The notes under the pieces are model-generated. The model was not told the origin of the DNA. It saw only the letters and a list, made by a program, of their open reading frames with translations, and ran no database searches. Positions 17,993-26,678 of a stretch of DNA of 64,000 nucleotides are shown here, piece after piece; position 1 is the stretch's first letter, and each line of letters begins with the position of its first letter. This DNA is from Bacillus_BU sp051233475 (GTDB taxonomy: Bacteria > Bacillota > Bacilli > Bacillales > Cytobacillaceae): NCBI RefSeq assembly GCF_051233475.1, contig NZ_JBKFGH010000024.1, positions 77,202-141,201 of the forward strand, given 5' to 3'. Both the position numbers and the translations under genes were made by a program.

Positions 17993-18775
17993 TTAGCTTC
18001 TGATAATGCCATTGGCAATTCCCATCATCTGATCGGCGAACGAAATCGACCGTGAATTAAACTGAAACCCACGCTGTGTTGTGATCATGTCGGTCACTTC
18101 TTTGCTTAAATCGACATTGGATGACTCTAAATATCCTTGTTTGACTTCTGAGGTGTTCATTACGATGAGCTCATTTTCATTTCCAGTAAAGCGATACATA
18201 TTTCCACCTTCACCGCTTAATTTTTGTGGGTTAATAAAATCTGTGACGCCAAGTTGCTGGTTTGTTGCTCCAATCGTCCCATTTTCCGTTACGATAAAAT
18301 CAGACCCATTTGGTATTTCAATCGGGTTATTGTTTTGATCCAACAAAAAGTATCCCTGGGCATTGGTTAATCGATAGGAGTTATTGGTTGTCGGGCTTTT
18401 TTGGAAAGCTCCATCCCTTGTATATAGGACTTCATTTCCGCCTGCTTGTTGCTTACCAACCCGGAAATAGCCTTTTCCCATAATCATGAGGTCGAATGGA
18501 TTATCGGTAGCTTTTGGGACCCCTTGATCTAATATCAATTGATTCCCACTAACATGGACCCCAAATCCCTCGCGGATACCAAAGGGGGTTCCTCTTCCAA
18601 TCTCTTGTTGCCTTGCCTTTTGATTTTCGATAGAAATCGCTAAATTTTCTTCAAAAGAAGTTTCTCTTCGTTTGTATCCAGTCGTATCGACATTGGCAAT
18701 ATTATTTGAAATCGTATCTAACTTTTTTTGATACGTATTTAAGCCACTAGCTGCAATATAAAGAGAGCTGCTCAT
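17993..18775 (-). CDS. flhP: Flagellar rod protein FlhP (FlgG-like)
   Basis: This is a distal rod component. The 260-residue product carries the rod motif ASGLNTYQKKLDTISNNIAN at the N-terminus, TTGYKR next, and the C-terminal axial helix with VTDMITTQRGFQFNSRSI. Together with the 281-residue paralogue immediately upstream it matches the flhO-flhP pair of B. subtilis. AAAGGAG precedes the ATG. The two genes are 14 bases apart and surely cotranscribed. Confidence 0.9.
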   Translation of the reverse strand: MSSSLYIAASGLNTYQKKLDTISNNIANVDTTGYKRRETSFEENLAISIENQKARQQEIGRGTPFGIREGFGVHVSGNQLILDQGVPKATDNPFDLMIMGKGYFRVGKQQAGGNEVLYTRDGAFQKSPTTNNSYRLTNAQGYFLLDQNNNPIEIPNGSDFIVTENGTIGATNQQLGVTDFINPQKLSGEGGNMYRFTGNENELIVMNTSEVKQGYLESSNVDLSKEVTDMITTQRGFQFNSRSISFADQMMGIANGIIRS

Positions 18776-18789
18776 GTATGAATCTCCTT

Positions 18790-19635
18790 TTATAATCTTC
18801 CGATTGAGTTTAACAATTCGAGAGAACGGTCATAGGCCTGGAGCACTTTTTGATTAGCCTCATATAATCGCACATTCTCCATCATATTGGTCATTGTCAT
18901 CGCCCCATCAACATTCGATTTTTCAATCATTTTGTGATGTAGCTGAACACCCGCTGGCAGTTGATTTTCGATCGGGGGCGTTTGCCCGTCAAGCTTGAAT
19001 AATCCATTGCCTTCTTTGATCAAGTTATTGGGATTATCAATCAAGACGGTTCCAATCGTGTCGAGTACTTCCCGCTTGGCAGGGTCATCCGGTGATAGAA
19101 CAATCTCACCTGAAGCGGTAATCGCAATGTTACCGGAGGCAAGCTCTGAATGAGCTTTGAAAGGTTGACCGAGATTGTTTAAAACAAAGGATCCATCCAT
19201 CGTCCGCAGTTGCCCGGCATCATCCACTGTAAATCTTCCGTTACGAGTGTAGCGAATTTCTCCATTTTGATTGGCCACCGCGAAAAAAACACTCGGTTTC
19301 CCTTCAGCTTGCATCGGTATATTCCGATCATCAATTGCGACATCAAGCGGATTATTGGTTGTAACGAGATCACCCTGGATAAAACTAGAAATATTTTCTT
19401 GTGCGTAAACTCCCTGCTGCATCGAGCCAATCCACGAATATCCTTTTGGAACTGTATTTGCACTTTCGTTTAAATCATTGACTCTTTGCAGAAGAAATTC
19501 AGGAAATGCTCTCATCGTAGTATCTACTTTTTTATAACCCGGTGTTTCCACGTTTGCTAAATTATTAGATAAAGCTTCCTGTCGTCTTTGCAAAGCCAAC
19601 ATTCCTGAAGCCGCTGAGTCTATCCCTCTAAGCAT
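18790..19635 (-). CDS. flhO: Flagellar rod protein FlhO (FlgF-like)
   Basis: The product has 281 residues, with N-terminal SAASGMLALQRRQEALSNNL and a TPGYKK motif, and a C-terminal helix MTNMMENVRLYEANQKVLQA. It is the proximal partner of FlhP in the flagellar rod. AAAGGAGAATA precedes the ATG. In B. subtilis this pair follows mbl, but here a GC-rich repeat and then fliL lie upstream, so the locus is rearranged. Confidence 0.9.
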   Translation of the reverse strand: MLRGIDSAASGMLALQRRQEALSNNLANVETPGYKKVDTTMRAFPEFLLQRVNDLNESANTVPKGYSWIGSMQQGVYAQENISSFIQGDLVTTNNPLDVAIDDRNIPMQAEGKPSVFFAVANQNGEIRYTRNGRFTVDDAGQLRTMDGSFVLNNLGQPFKAHSELASGNIAITASGEIVLSPDDPAKREVLDTIGTVLIDNPNNLIKEGNGLFKLDGQTPPIENQLPAGVQLHHKMIEKSNVDGAMTMTNMMENVRLYEANQKVLQAYDRSLELLNSIGRL

Positions 19636-19676
19636 GATAGTTATTCTCCTTTATTAAATGGCTGTTAATGCTCATT

Positions 19677-19804
19677 GTTGATCTTCGCTGCAGGCGCGAG
19701 ACTCCTGCGGGAGAAGGTGTCGCGGAAGACCCCACAGGCGCTAAGGCGCCGAGGAGGCTTCCGGACTCCCCCGCGGAAAGCGAGCGCCTGGAGCGGAAAT
19801 CAAC
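19677..19804. repeat. GC-rich 130-bp dispersed repeat, copy 3 (family C)
   Basis: The element runs from GTTGATCTTCGCTGC to GGAGCGGAAATCAAC and contains GGCGCTAAGGCGCC and CCCCGCGGAAAGCGAGC. It is in inverse orientation relative to the copy at 13849-13978. It fills the gap between fliL and flhO and ends only a few bases from the fliL stop codon. Confidence 0.88.
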
Positions 19805-19809
19805 AGAGC

Positions 19810-20223
19810 CTATTGAATAAGTAATTCAGTCGTGTAAACATTGACAACCTGACCTTGATCAAATCGTTCATTCAACGTTTCCTTTATTTTTTTCTCAAAG
19901 GATTCAATATCTTTAAATTCTTCCTTTGTCGATTTAGAAAGGAGCTTAATAATATCGCTTTCGATAATCGGGACGACTTTTTCTGACTGCTTCTTTGTTT
20001 TCTTAGAATCCATCTCAATCGAAAACTTAACCTGGATTAAATGGTCCGAGTTTAAATTCGTGCTGATTTGTTTTGTCTCAATTGTTTGTTCTGCAAGCTC
20101 TTCGAGAGTCACTCCATCTGATTTCGCCAAAGCTTCATTCTTATTTTGGAAGTAAAACATTCCACCCAAAACCAAAACAGATAAAATAGCACTGATCAAT
20201 AAAGATTTCTTAAGTTTTTTCAT
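19810..20223 (-). CDS. fliL: Flagellar basal body-associated protein FliL
   Basis: FliL sits around the stator and supports torque. The 137-residue product has an N-terminal membrane helix (about residues 8-26) and an extracellular FliL domain ending VVNVYTTELLIQ, which is the family's typical close. A GAGGGAG site precedes the ATG. In B. subtilis fliL lies inside the fla/che operon beside fliM; here it is with flhOP and motAB, again a rearranged order. Confidence 0.85.
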   Translation of the reverse strand: MKKLKKSLLISAILSVLVLGGMFYFQNKNEALAKSDGVTLEELAEQTIETKQISTNLNSDHLIQVKFSIEMDSKKTKKQSEKVVPIIESDIIKLLSKSTKEEFKDIESFEKKIKETLNERFDQGQVVNVYTTELLIQ

Positions 20224-20263
20224 CTTTTAACTCCCTCGCCGCTATTATTGCTAGAAAGGAGAA

Positions 20264-20707
20264 TTATAAATACAGATCGAGTAGCAGACCCCTAATTTCC
20301 CCCATCTTATCTAGCAAACTAATATTGTTGCTTTCTTTTTCCAAAATCTCCTCGGAAAGCTCCAATAAATTAGTATCAATCTCCTTAATTATTAATAACG
20401 ACCGTTCTTTGCTAGTCATTGAGGAAAAAGATGTCGATAATTCTAAAGAGAGTCCATTTTTGACAACTTCTTGTAAAAAAGTCTTAATTTTTTGCTTATA
20501 TGTATGAAGATCTTTTAACGTACGAGAACGTACGAGCCTTTCACCTTGTTTCGTTATCTCTTCCAAAAGGGCATCTAAATGTTCTTTTACGGAATCTGTT
20601 TGTTTTTCTAATAAAATTTTTTGAAAAGAGGATGAATCAGTTGTTTTTACTTCCTTTGGGGTAAACAATTTCTCCTTAGTGACACTAATTCCCTGACCTA
20701 CCTTCAT
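20264..20707 (-). CDS. YaaR family protein (DUF327)
   Basis: The product has 147 residues and shows the YaaR/DUF327 signature RLVRSRTLKDLHTYKQKIK followed by FLQEVVKNGLSLE. The family's molecular role is not established. Start ATG 20707 was chosen because AAAGGAG is seven bases upstream; the earlier in-frame starts lie too close to it. It is divergent from motA and 40 bases upstream of fliL, so in this genome it lies in a flagellar context. Confidence 0.8.
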   Translation of the reverse strand: MKVGQGISVTKEKLFTPKEVKTTDSSSFQKILLEKQTDSVKEHLDALLEEITKQGERLVRSRTLKDLHTYKQKIKTFLQEVVKNGLSLELSTSFSSMTSKERSLLIIKEIDTNLLELSEEILEKESNNISLLDKMGEIRGLLLDLYL

Positions 20708-20809
20708 GTTCATGCTCCTTTCAAGCACCAATATATGATTGTCGAAAAATGGGTCTTTAAATACAATGAAATTATAAAATTATAAAGATAAAAAGAAAAG
20801 GAGATTTTA

Positions 20810-21601
20810 ATGACTACCATTATCGGTCTTATACTTGCATTTGTGTTTATTGGATTAGGAATGTTGTTAAAAGGGGTTTCAGTTGAGGCACTGGCCAATC
20901 CCGCTGCTTTTTTAATTATTTTCGGAGGAACGTTATCTGCATTATTTGTTGCGTTTCCGCTCAGTGAGATCAAGAAATTTCCCATTTTATTAAAAATCGC
21001 TTTATTTGAACCAAAGCTCCCTACTGAAAAAGAAGTAATCGCAACAATTGTAGAATGGTCGATCGTCGCTAGAACGGAAGGAGTATTGGCTTTAGAAGAA
21101 ATAGCCGATTCGATTGAAGATCCATTTTTAAAAAATGGACTGGAGATGATTGTCGACGGAAGTGACCGCGATCAAATGGAGGAAATTCTGCTGGATGAAT
21201 TAGAGGCAACTTCAGAACGGCACAAGGTCGGCAGTTTGTTGTTCAGTCAGGCAGGAATGTACGCACCGACCCTCGGCGTATTGGGCGCGGTTGTTGGACT
21301 GGTTGCAGCATTAGGAAATTTACAAGATATGGATAAATTAGGACATTCGATCGCCGCCGCCTTTATCGCGACCCTTTTAGGTATTTTCTCTGGTTATGTT
21401 CTTTGGCATCCGATTTCGAATAAATTAAAACGGATTTCTAAAAAAGAACAGGATGTTAAAATCATGATGATTGAAGGGCTCCTGGCGATTCAAGATGGTT
21501 TGTCTCCTAAAGTCATTGAAAGAAAATTATCGGTTTATTTACCTTCAAGAGCACGCCTAAAGCAGGAGGAAAAAACAAGTGAAGAAGCGGAAGCAGCATG
21601 A
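20810..21601 (+). CDS. motA: Flagellar stator protein MotA/MotP
   Basis: MotA forms the ion-conducting stator ring with MotB and pushes on FliG. The 263-residue product has four membrane segments, two at the N-terminus and two near residues 148-205 (MYAPTLGVLGAVVGLVAAL), with a cytosolic loop between them. GGAG lies about seven bases before the ATG. It overlaps motB by 23 bases. Whether the pair is H+ (MotAB) or Na+ (MotPS) driven cannot be decided by eye. Confidence 0.93.
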   Translation: MTTIIGLILAFVFIGLGMLLKGVSVEALANPAAFLIIFGGTLSALFVAFPLSEIKKFPILLKIALFEPKLPTEKEVIATIVEWSIVARTEGVLALEEIADSIEDPFLKNGLEMIVDGSDRDQMEEILLDELEATSERHKVGSLLFSQAGMYAPTLGVLGAVVGLVAALGNLQDMDKLGHSIAAAFIATLLGIFSGYVLWHPISNKLKRISKKEQDVKIMMIEGLLAIQDGLSPKVIERKLSVYLPSRARLKQEEKTSEEAEAA

Positions 21602-22298
21602 TCACGAAGAACATATTGACGAAAGCTGGCTCATTCCCTACGCTGACCTTTTAACATTACTACTTGCTTTGTTTATCGTTCTATTTGCCTCCAGCAATCT
21701 CAGCATGGAAAAATACCAACAAATCATGATTTCGATGAACAATGCCTTAAGCGGGCAAGGAAATAGCTCGATTAAACAAGAAGTGATCATTCCTAAAAAA
21801 GGTAATGACGAAAAAGAAGATAAACAGGAAGAAAATAGTGAGGAAGCAAAAAAATTACAAGGTTTATATCTTGAAATAGACAAGTACATTAAAGAACGTG
21901 GTTTGGAGAACGTCATTACGTTAAAGGATGAGCCAAAAGGGATTAAGCTTTCTTTAAAAGACGTAATCCTGTTTGAATCAGGCAGTGCCGAGTTAAAAGG
22001 AGATTCGTTAACGATCTTGGCGGGGTTATTGGACTTAATTAAACAGGTTCAAAATCCAATCAGCATTGAGGGCCATACCGATAACGTACCGATTACCGGA
22101 GCTCAATTCCAATCCAATTGGGAATTGTCTGCGGCACGAGCTCTTTCTGTTCTATACTTTTTTGAGCAACAGGGCATCCCTTCCAGCAAACTGCAATTTG
22201 CCGGATTCGGTGAACAAAAGCCCGTATTTTCGAATGATACAAGTGCCCATCGCGCGGCTAATCGAAGAGTAGATATCATCATTTTAAAGACCGAGTAG
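21579..22298 (+). CDS. motB: Flagellar stator protein MotB/MotS
   Basis: The single N-terminal membrane helix contains WLIPYADLLTLLLALFIVLF, whose Asp is the ion-carrying residue. The OmpA-type peptidoglycan-binding domain (about residues 115-238) has the IEGHTDNVPI and ANRRVDI motifs. The start is a GTG with AGGAGG nine bases upstream, inside the end of motA, so translation is coupled. A terminator follows at 22343. Confidence 0.94.
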   Translation: MKKRKQHDHEEHIDESWLIPYADLLTLLLALFIVLFASSNLSMEKYQQIMISMNNALSGQGNSSIKQEVIIPKKGNDEKEDKQEENSEEAKKLQGLYLEIDKYIKERGLENVITLKDEPKGIKLSLKDVILFESGSAELKGDSLTILAGLLDLIKQVQNPISIEGHTDNVPITGAQFQSNWELSAARALSVLYFFEQQGIPSSKLQFAGFGEQKPVFSNDTSAHRAANRRVDIIILKTE

Positions 22299-22342
22299 TT
22301 ATTATTAGGCATAAATTGAAAAAAGGCTTCTGACATACAATG

Positions 22343-22380
22343 AAGATGATTTCTGTGCTTTACAGAGGTCATCTTTTTTA
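22343..22380 (+). terminator. Terminator after motAB
   Basis: AAGATGA.TCTGT and its complement form a stem with two internal mismatches, followed by six T residues. From 22381 to 22616 I see no gene, only the AT-rich leader of the MFS gene. Confidence 0.78.
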
Positions 22381-22616
22381 CGTTTAATCAACAGGAGTAT
22401 TACATAATCACCCAATTATGGAATTATTTCATTTCAATAAACGGTCATTTTTTACCTCTTTAGCTTGTTGCTTTACTAAATCAATATTCGCTATATTTAG
22501 AAATGATCACCTCTTCTTATTGGTAATTAACCTATACCAAGAGATAAGGTGTTTTTGTTTGCTGACGCTTTGTATCCAGAAACAGTTTTTTTGCTTATCT
22601 TCAAGGAGGAACTCTA

Positions 22617-23912
22617 ATGAATCAATCTACAAGGAAAGAGATTCCCAAGGCTAGATGGTATTATCTATTACCAGTTTTTTTTCTAGTTAATTTCTTTGGC
22701 TTTATGGATCGTCACGTTATTTCTTTTGCATTACCAGGTGGGATGATCTGTGATCTCGGACTGACTGCTACTATTGCTGGGCTTGCATCAGGTATTTTTG
22801 CTGCAGGCGCTTTATTTTTACAAGTAACAGCAGGACAATTGGCTGCAAAAGGCAAAGTGAAAAGTTTTGTCACCTTTTCAATCATCGCTTGGAGTATATG
22901 CTCACTGTTAACTGGATTTGTACAAAATGCGTGGCAACTGCTAGCTGTTAGGTTTTTCCTTGGGGTATTTGAGGGTGCTTTATCTCCTGCTGTCGTTACA
23001 CTAATAACATTTTGGTTTCCTGATAAGAACGGTGAAAGAGCAAAAGCTACCTCTATCTTTTTTACCGCAGTGTCTGTAGCCGGCATCTGTACCGGACCTC
23101 TTTCAGGAACGATTATAGAATATACGAACTGGCGCTTTTTGTTTATCATATTAGGTATTTTGGGGATGCTGACAGCTATTTTGTGGATGATTTTCGTTGC
23201 TGAGCGCCCGGATACAGCTAAGTGGCTTAGCAAAGAGGAAAGAAATTATATTGTAACCTCACTTAACGAAGAACGAGAATTTGTTAAACAAAAAAGCGGC
23301 GTTGATAATGTAAGTGATAAATTACCTCCAAGAATGCTATTAAGAAACAAATACATTTGGATTTTGTGTATTATCGGATTTTCTGTTAATTTTGGACAGT
23401 TCGGTTTCAGTATGTGGATGCCGGTGATGATTCAAAATCTAGGAATTGACAATATGGCTGTTATTGGCTGGATTGCTGTTTTACCAAGTATCGTCATTCT
23501 TCTTGGATTATGGGTCTGGACTTTCATCTCAACTAAAGTAAAGGATCGAAGACTTACAACGGGTATTCCAATACTATTACTTGGTTTCTTTTTAGTCTTG
23601 GGTACTTTTTTATCTGGAAATTTAATTTTAGGTATTACCATGATGTGTTTAACTTCATTTTTCATGCTAGGGCATATGCCAAGTTACTATACCCTTCCTT
23701 CTTTATTGTTTATTCAGGAACAAGATGGACCAGCTCGGGGGGTTATAGGAACCGCAATGGGCCTAGGTGCGTTTATTGGACCATATGTTGTAGGCAATTT
23801 GATGTCAGTTGCAGGATCGACAACTGCCGGGATGTATTTTTTAGGAGGAGTATTAACCGTTGGATTTTTAGCATCATTATTACTTCCCAAAAATATTGGA
23901 GCAATTGAATAA
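22617..23912 (+). CDS. MFS transporter, anion:cation symporter type
   Basis: The 431-residue protein has 12 predicted membrane helices. It carries the MFS signature of the ACS family: FMDRHVISFALP in helix 1 and GALSPAVVTLITFWFPDKNGER at the helix 4-5 turn. Such proteins take up organic anions such as tartrate, phthalates or other aromatic and hydroxy acids. AAGGAGG lies before the ATG. It is convergent with the PucR-type regulator and upstream of the cytochrome/flavoprotein genes, so it may import the substrate or sensed ligand of that module. The substrate is unknown. Confidence 0.85.
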   Translation: MNQSTRKEIPKARWYYLLPVFFLVNFFGFMDRHVISFALPGGMICDLGLTATIAGLASGIFAAGALFLQVTAGQLAAKGKVKSFVTFSIIAWSICSLLTGFVQNAWQLLAVRFFLGVFEGALSPAVVTLITFWFPDKNGERAKATSIFFTAVSVAGICTGPLSGTIIEYTNWRFLFIILGILGMLTAILWMIFVAERPDTAKWLSKEERNYIVTSLNEEREFVKQKSGVDNVSDKLPPRMLLRNKYIWILCIIGFSVNFGQFGFSMWMPVMIQNLGIDNMAVIGWIAVLPSIVILLGLWVWTFISTKVKDRRLTTGIPILLLGFFLVLGTFLSGNLILGITMMCLTSFFMLGHMPSYYTLPSLLFIQEQDGPARGVIGTAMGLGAFIGPYVVGNLMSVAGSTTAGMYFLGGVLTVGFLASLLLPKNIGAIE

Positions 23913-23928
23913 TGATGAAAAAAACAAA

Positions 23929-23950
23929 TACCCCTCTACCTGATGGGGTA
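23929..23950. terminator. Weak bidirectional hairpin between convergent genes
   Basis: TACCCC and GGGGTA arms with A/T flanks lie between the MFS gene and the converging regulator gene. The stem is only six bases. Confidence 0.45.
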
Positions 23951-23954
23951 AAAA

Positions 23955-25499
23955 TTAAAACATCTCGAAATTCAAATAATTAAGAATCTCAAAGGAAAGC
24001 TGAAGATGCAATAATAAGTGATAATCTTTGAGTTTAATATCCAAAATCTCCTCTATTTTTCTTAATCTGTACAGTAAAGAACTGCGTTGCAAATGTAGTT
24101 CTTTGGCTGTTGTTGTCTGGCATTTTCCATTTTTCAAATATAACAATAAGGTCCTTGAAAGTTCTGGATCTTCTTCAATTAATTTCAAAAGCGCAGGATG
24201 GCAAAGGCTTTTGATATCCTCCTGATTTGCACATAAATCAATTAAGTGGTAAAACTGCAAATCTAAATACCGAAAAATATGCCCCTTCATATTAATTCTT
24301 TGTCCTAACTCCGCAGCCTTTTTAGCTTCGATATATTTTCTTCTGATGTCTGAAAGATTAGAAAAGTCTCTGCTTATCCCCGCAAACATATTTCTAACCG
24401 ATAACAATTCGGTCAATTTTGAAAGCACATCCTGTGCAAATGTACTATCTGATGAAGATTCAAAAATCATGACAATGTTCCGTTCATACATGATACAAAA
24501 ATTACACTTCACATTATGCAAAATCTTTGCTTTTAAATAAGTTAATTCACAATTCCGTTCAGAAACAGGTGTACTAACAACAACCAAAAAGTACTGATTG
24601 CTCATAGAATAATTAAGATAACTGGAAATTTTCTCAATTTCTTTTTGAGATAGACTTTTACCGCTAAGCAGGTCAGTAAAAAGGTACTCATACTTCATAC
24701 TATCATTTAGAAGTAACATTTCATTTTTTTGCAATTCCAGTGTGATGATTCTTGAAAAAAAGACAATTAAATCGGAAGTTGCATTCGTGAAAAGATTATC
24801 AACTTCATAGACAGTAACCATAGCAACTTTTTTATTTTGAAACTTTAAATTATGTGAAATCATAGGACATGTATAACTTCCAGAAAATAACACGGGCTGA
24901 TCATTCTCGTTCATTTTAGAAATATAATTCTTCATATCATCATAGAATCCATCTGAATTCATTATATATCCATTAACGATCGTTCTATCATCAATTCTTC
25001 TCCGCAGCTCAACATTTTCAGATTCGAAACTGGTCATTGCAAGTATTTTAAAGTTCCAGTCATTTATCCTTACAGGATTGCTGAATATGGTTGAAATTTT
25101 ATCAACTAAACATTGTAATCCTTTACTCTCTTCCACGATCTCTAGCAATTCTTCCCAAATACCAGAATAATAACTGAATATATCCTGAAGTAAATCTGCT
25201 AACTCAATAGTATCTATAAAGGTTTCAATCAAGATTACTTCTGAAGTCTCGAAAAGTTTATGATCAAAGTTAAAATCCCCATCTTTTATACAAACGATTT
25301 TTTGAGGGATAACGCCTTTGTAATCTGATATCAAATAAGTTTGGTTTGTAATATAGAGAACATCAGAGTTAATTGACCGTTGGCTGTTTTTAAGAAATCT
25401 TATACTTGAAATATGTTTTTCTTCAGAAACCACTCCTGGAAAATAGGAAAATTTTATATCCGTTATTCTTTCTAATAACATCGGAATCGTTATCTTCAT
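23955..25499 (-). CDS. PucR/CdaR-type transcriptional regulator
   Basis: The 514-residue product has an N-terminal PucR-like sensing region (about residues 1-130), a middle GGDEF-like/CdaR region, and a C-terminal PucR helix-turn-helix (about 450-505, with TTTAKELHLQRSSLLYRLRKI). Family members activate or repress catabolic genes in response to a small molecule. It lies between a transporter gene and the cytochrome operon, so those are the likely targets. A repeated 15-base motif in its upstream region (25581 and 25613) is a candidate binding site. The effector is unknown. Confidence 0.85.
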   Translation of the reverse strand: MKITIPMLLERITDIKFSYFPGVVSEEKHISSIRFLKNSQRSINSDVLYITNQTYLISDYKGVIPQKIVCIKDGDFNFDHKLFETSEVILIETFIDTIELADLLQDIFSYYSGIWEELLEIVEESKGLQCLVDKISTIFSNPVRINDWNFKILAMTSFESENVELRRRIDDRTIVNGYIMNSDGFYDDMKNYISKMNENDQPVLFSGSYTCPMISHNLKFQNKKVAMVTVYEVDNLFTNATSDLIVFFSRIITLELQKNEMLLLNDSMKYEYLFTDLLSGKSLSQKEIEKISSYLNYSMSNQYFLVVVSTPVSERNCELTYLKAKILHNVKCNFCIMYERNIVMIFESSSDSTFAQDVLSKLTELLSVRNMFAGISRDFSNLSDIRRKYIEAKKAAELGQRINMKGHIFRYLDLQFYHLIDLCANQEDIKSLCHPALLKLIEEDPELSRTLLLYLKNGKCQTTTAKELHLQRSSLLYRLRKIEEILDIKLKDYHLLLHLQLSFEILNYLNFEMF

Positions 25500-25993
25500 A
25501 TGCCAGCACCTCCTTTAGCGGTATTATATTATACGCATTTATGTGTGTATATACATATTGAAGTGAATGTGAATCTTTTAACAATTGTACGATGAGGAGA
25601 AAAAAACTTCTAACATTTGTACGATGAATAACAAATGAGGATGAAATAAAATGAGTGAGAAATTATTTTCATAGAATGATTTCAGCAGAAGAGTACAGAG
25701 ATGACCATGGAGGTGAAAAACAAAAAAACAGGCAATAGCTATTGCAGTAGCTATCGCCATCCGGAATGATATTTGTCTGGGAACGTAAAGAACCGTAATG
25801 ACAAAACAGCTCAATCGACCCAGATTTAAGAAATGTGTAAGCAGTATAGATACCTAAAAACTATAAAGAAAAGTCGGATTTTCTCTATAGAGGATACTGC
25901 TATGTTAGATCTAATGGTTAAAAAAACCTTCCTAGATTATATCATCTCCTTCTGAAATTATAAAGCAGTGTCAAATTCAATTAGGGGGATATA
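25500..25993. other. Long intergenic region with a repeated 15-base motif
   Basis: Nearly 500 bases separate the divergent regulator and cytochrome genes. The only ORF-like stretch (78 codons, minus strand) has no ribosome-binding site and no family features. The notable element is the direct repeat ACAATTGTACGATGA (25581-25595) and ACATTTGTACGATGA (25613-25627), 32 bases apart, close to the regulator's start. An A/T-rich stretch with a GGGGGATAT ribosome-binding site leads into the cytochrome gene. Confidence 0.6.
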
Positions 25994-26551
25994 ATGGCAA
26001 CTGAACAAATAACGAAAGGAAAAAAAACCAAAAAAAGGTTTTTTAAAAATCTTTCAAAGAAACAAGTAATCTTTATTCTACTATTTGCACTTTCCTTTTT
26101 TGGACTCGGAGGAATGGCACTCGTTAAGGCCAGCGATCACCCAGCATTTTGCAGTACCTTCTGCCACAATATGGAGCCAATGTATAACTCCTACAAACAT
26201 AGTAATTTGTTAGCGAATGCGCACGCCAAGGCAGATGTTGTCTGCCATGATTGCCACAAGGATTCACTAACCGCTAAGGCCCAAGAAGGAATTAAGTATG
26301 TTAAGGGAGATTACGAGACACCGATGAAAACGAGAAAGTTTTCAAAGGAAATGTGCCTTAAATGCCATGACTATGACAAAGTCATCGCCAAAACCAATTT
26401 CGAGGAATCAAACCCTCATAAATCACATAATGGGCAGCTCGAATGTAACAAATGCCATAAATTGCATGAACCATCAACCGTATATTGTTCCGAGTGTCAT
26501 GAGTTTGAATGGATGGATAAACTACCTGCTGCCTTTAATTCAGAAGAATAA
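25994..26551 (+). CDS. Membrane-anchored pentaheme c-type cytochrome (NapC/NirT/NrfH-like)
   Basis: A basic N-terminus and one membrane helix (about residues 27-44) are followed by an extracytosolic region with five heme sites: CSTFCH (residues 53-58), CHDCH, CLKCH, CNKCH and CSECH. The first has three residues between the cysteines instead of two, followed by NM as in the CxxCHxM site of NrfH quinol dehydrogenases. The likely job is to take electrons from menaquinol and pass them to an extracytosolic reductase. The flavoprotein gene 127 bases downstream is the obvious partner. GGGGGA precedes the ATG. Confidence 0.85.
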   Translation: MATEQITKGKKTKKRFFKNLSKKQVIFILLFALSFFGLGGMALVKASDHPAFCSTFCHNMEPMYNSYKHSNLLANAHAKADVVCHDCHKDSLTAKAQEGIKYVKGDYETPMKTRKFSKEMCLKCHDYDKVIAKTNFEESNPHKSHNGQLECNKCHKLHEPSTVYCSECHEFEWMDKLPAAFNSEE

Positions 26552-26678
26552 AGGCATAATGGAGCAACACACTGATAAGAGCCGATTTATGGTGTCTTTT
26601 TTTGCAGTGGTTTAATTCCTAATATGTTCGTGAACTATATTGTATCTTTGGAATTCATTATGAAAAAGGAGTAGTCAT

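Noticed and set aside
25700..25800. A short plus-strand stretch reading KTKKQAIAIAVAIAI, like a signal peptide start.
   Set aside because: It stops after about 24 codons and no continuation is found in other frames, so at most it is a decayed remnant.
25578..25814. A 78-codon ORF on the minus strand in the regulator-cytochrome gap.
   Set aside because: It has no ribosome-binding site and no family features, and it runs through the repeated 15-base motif.
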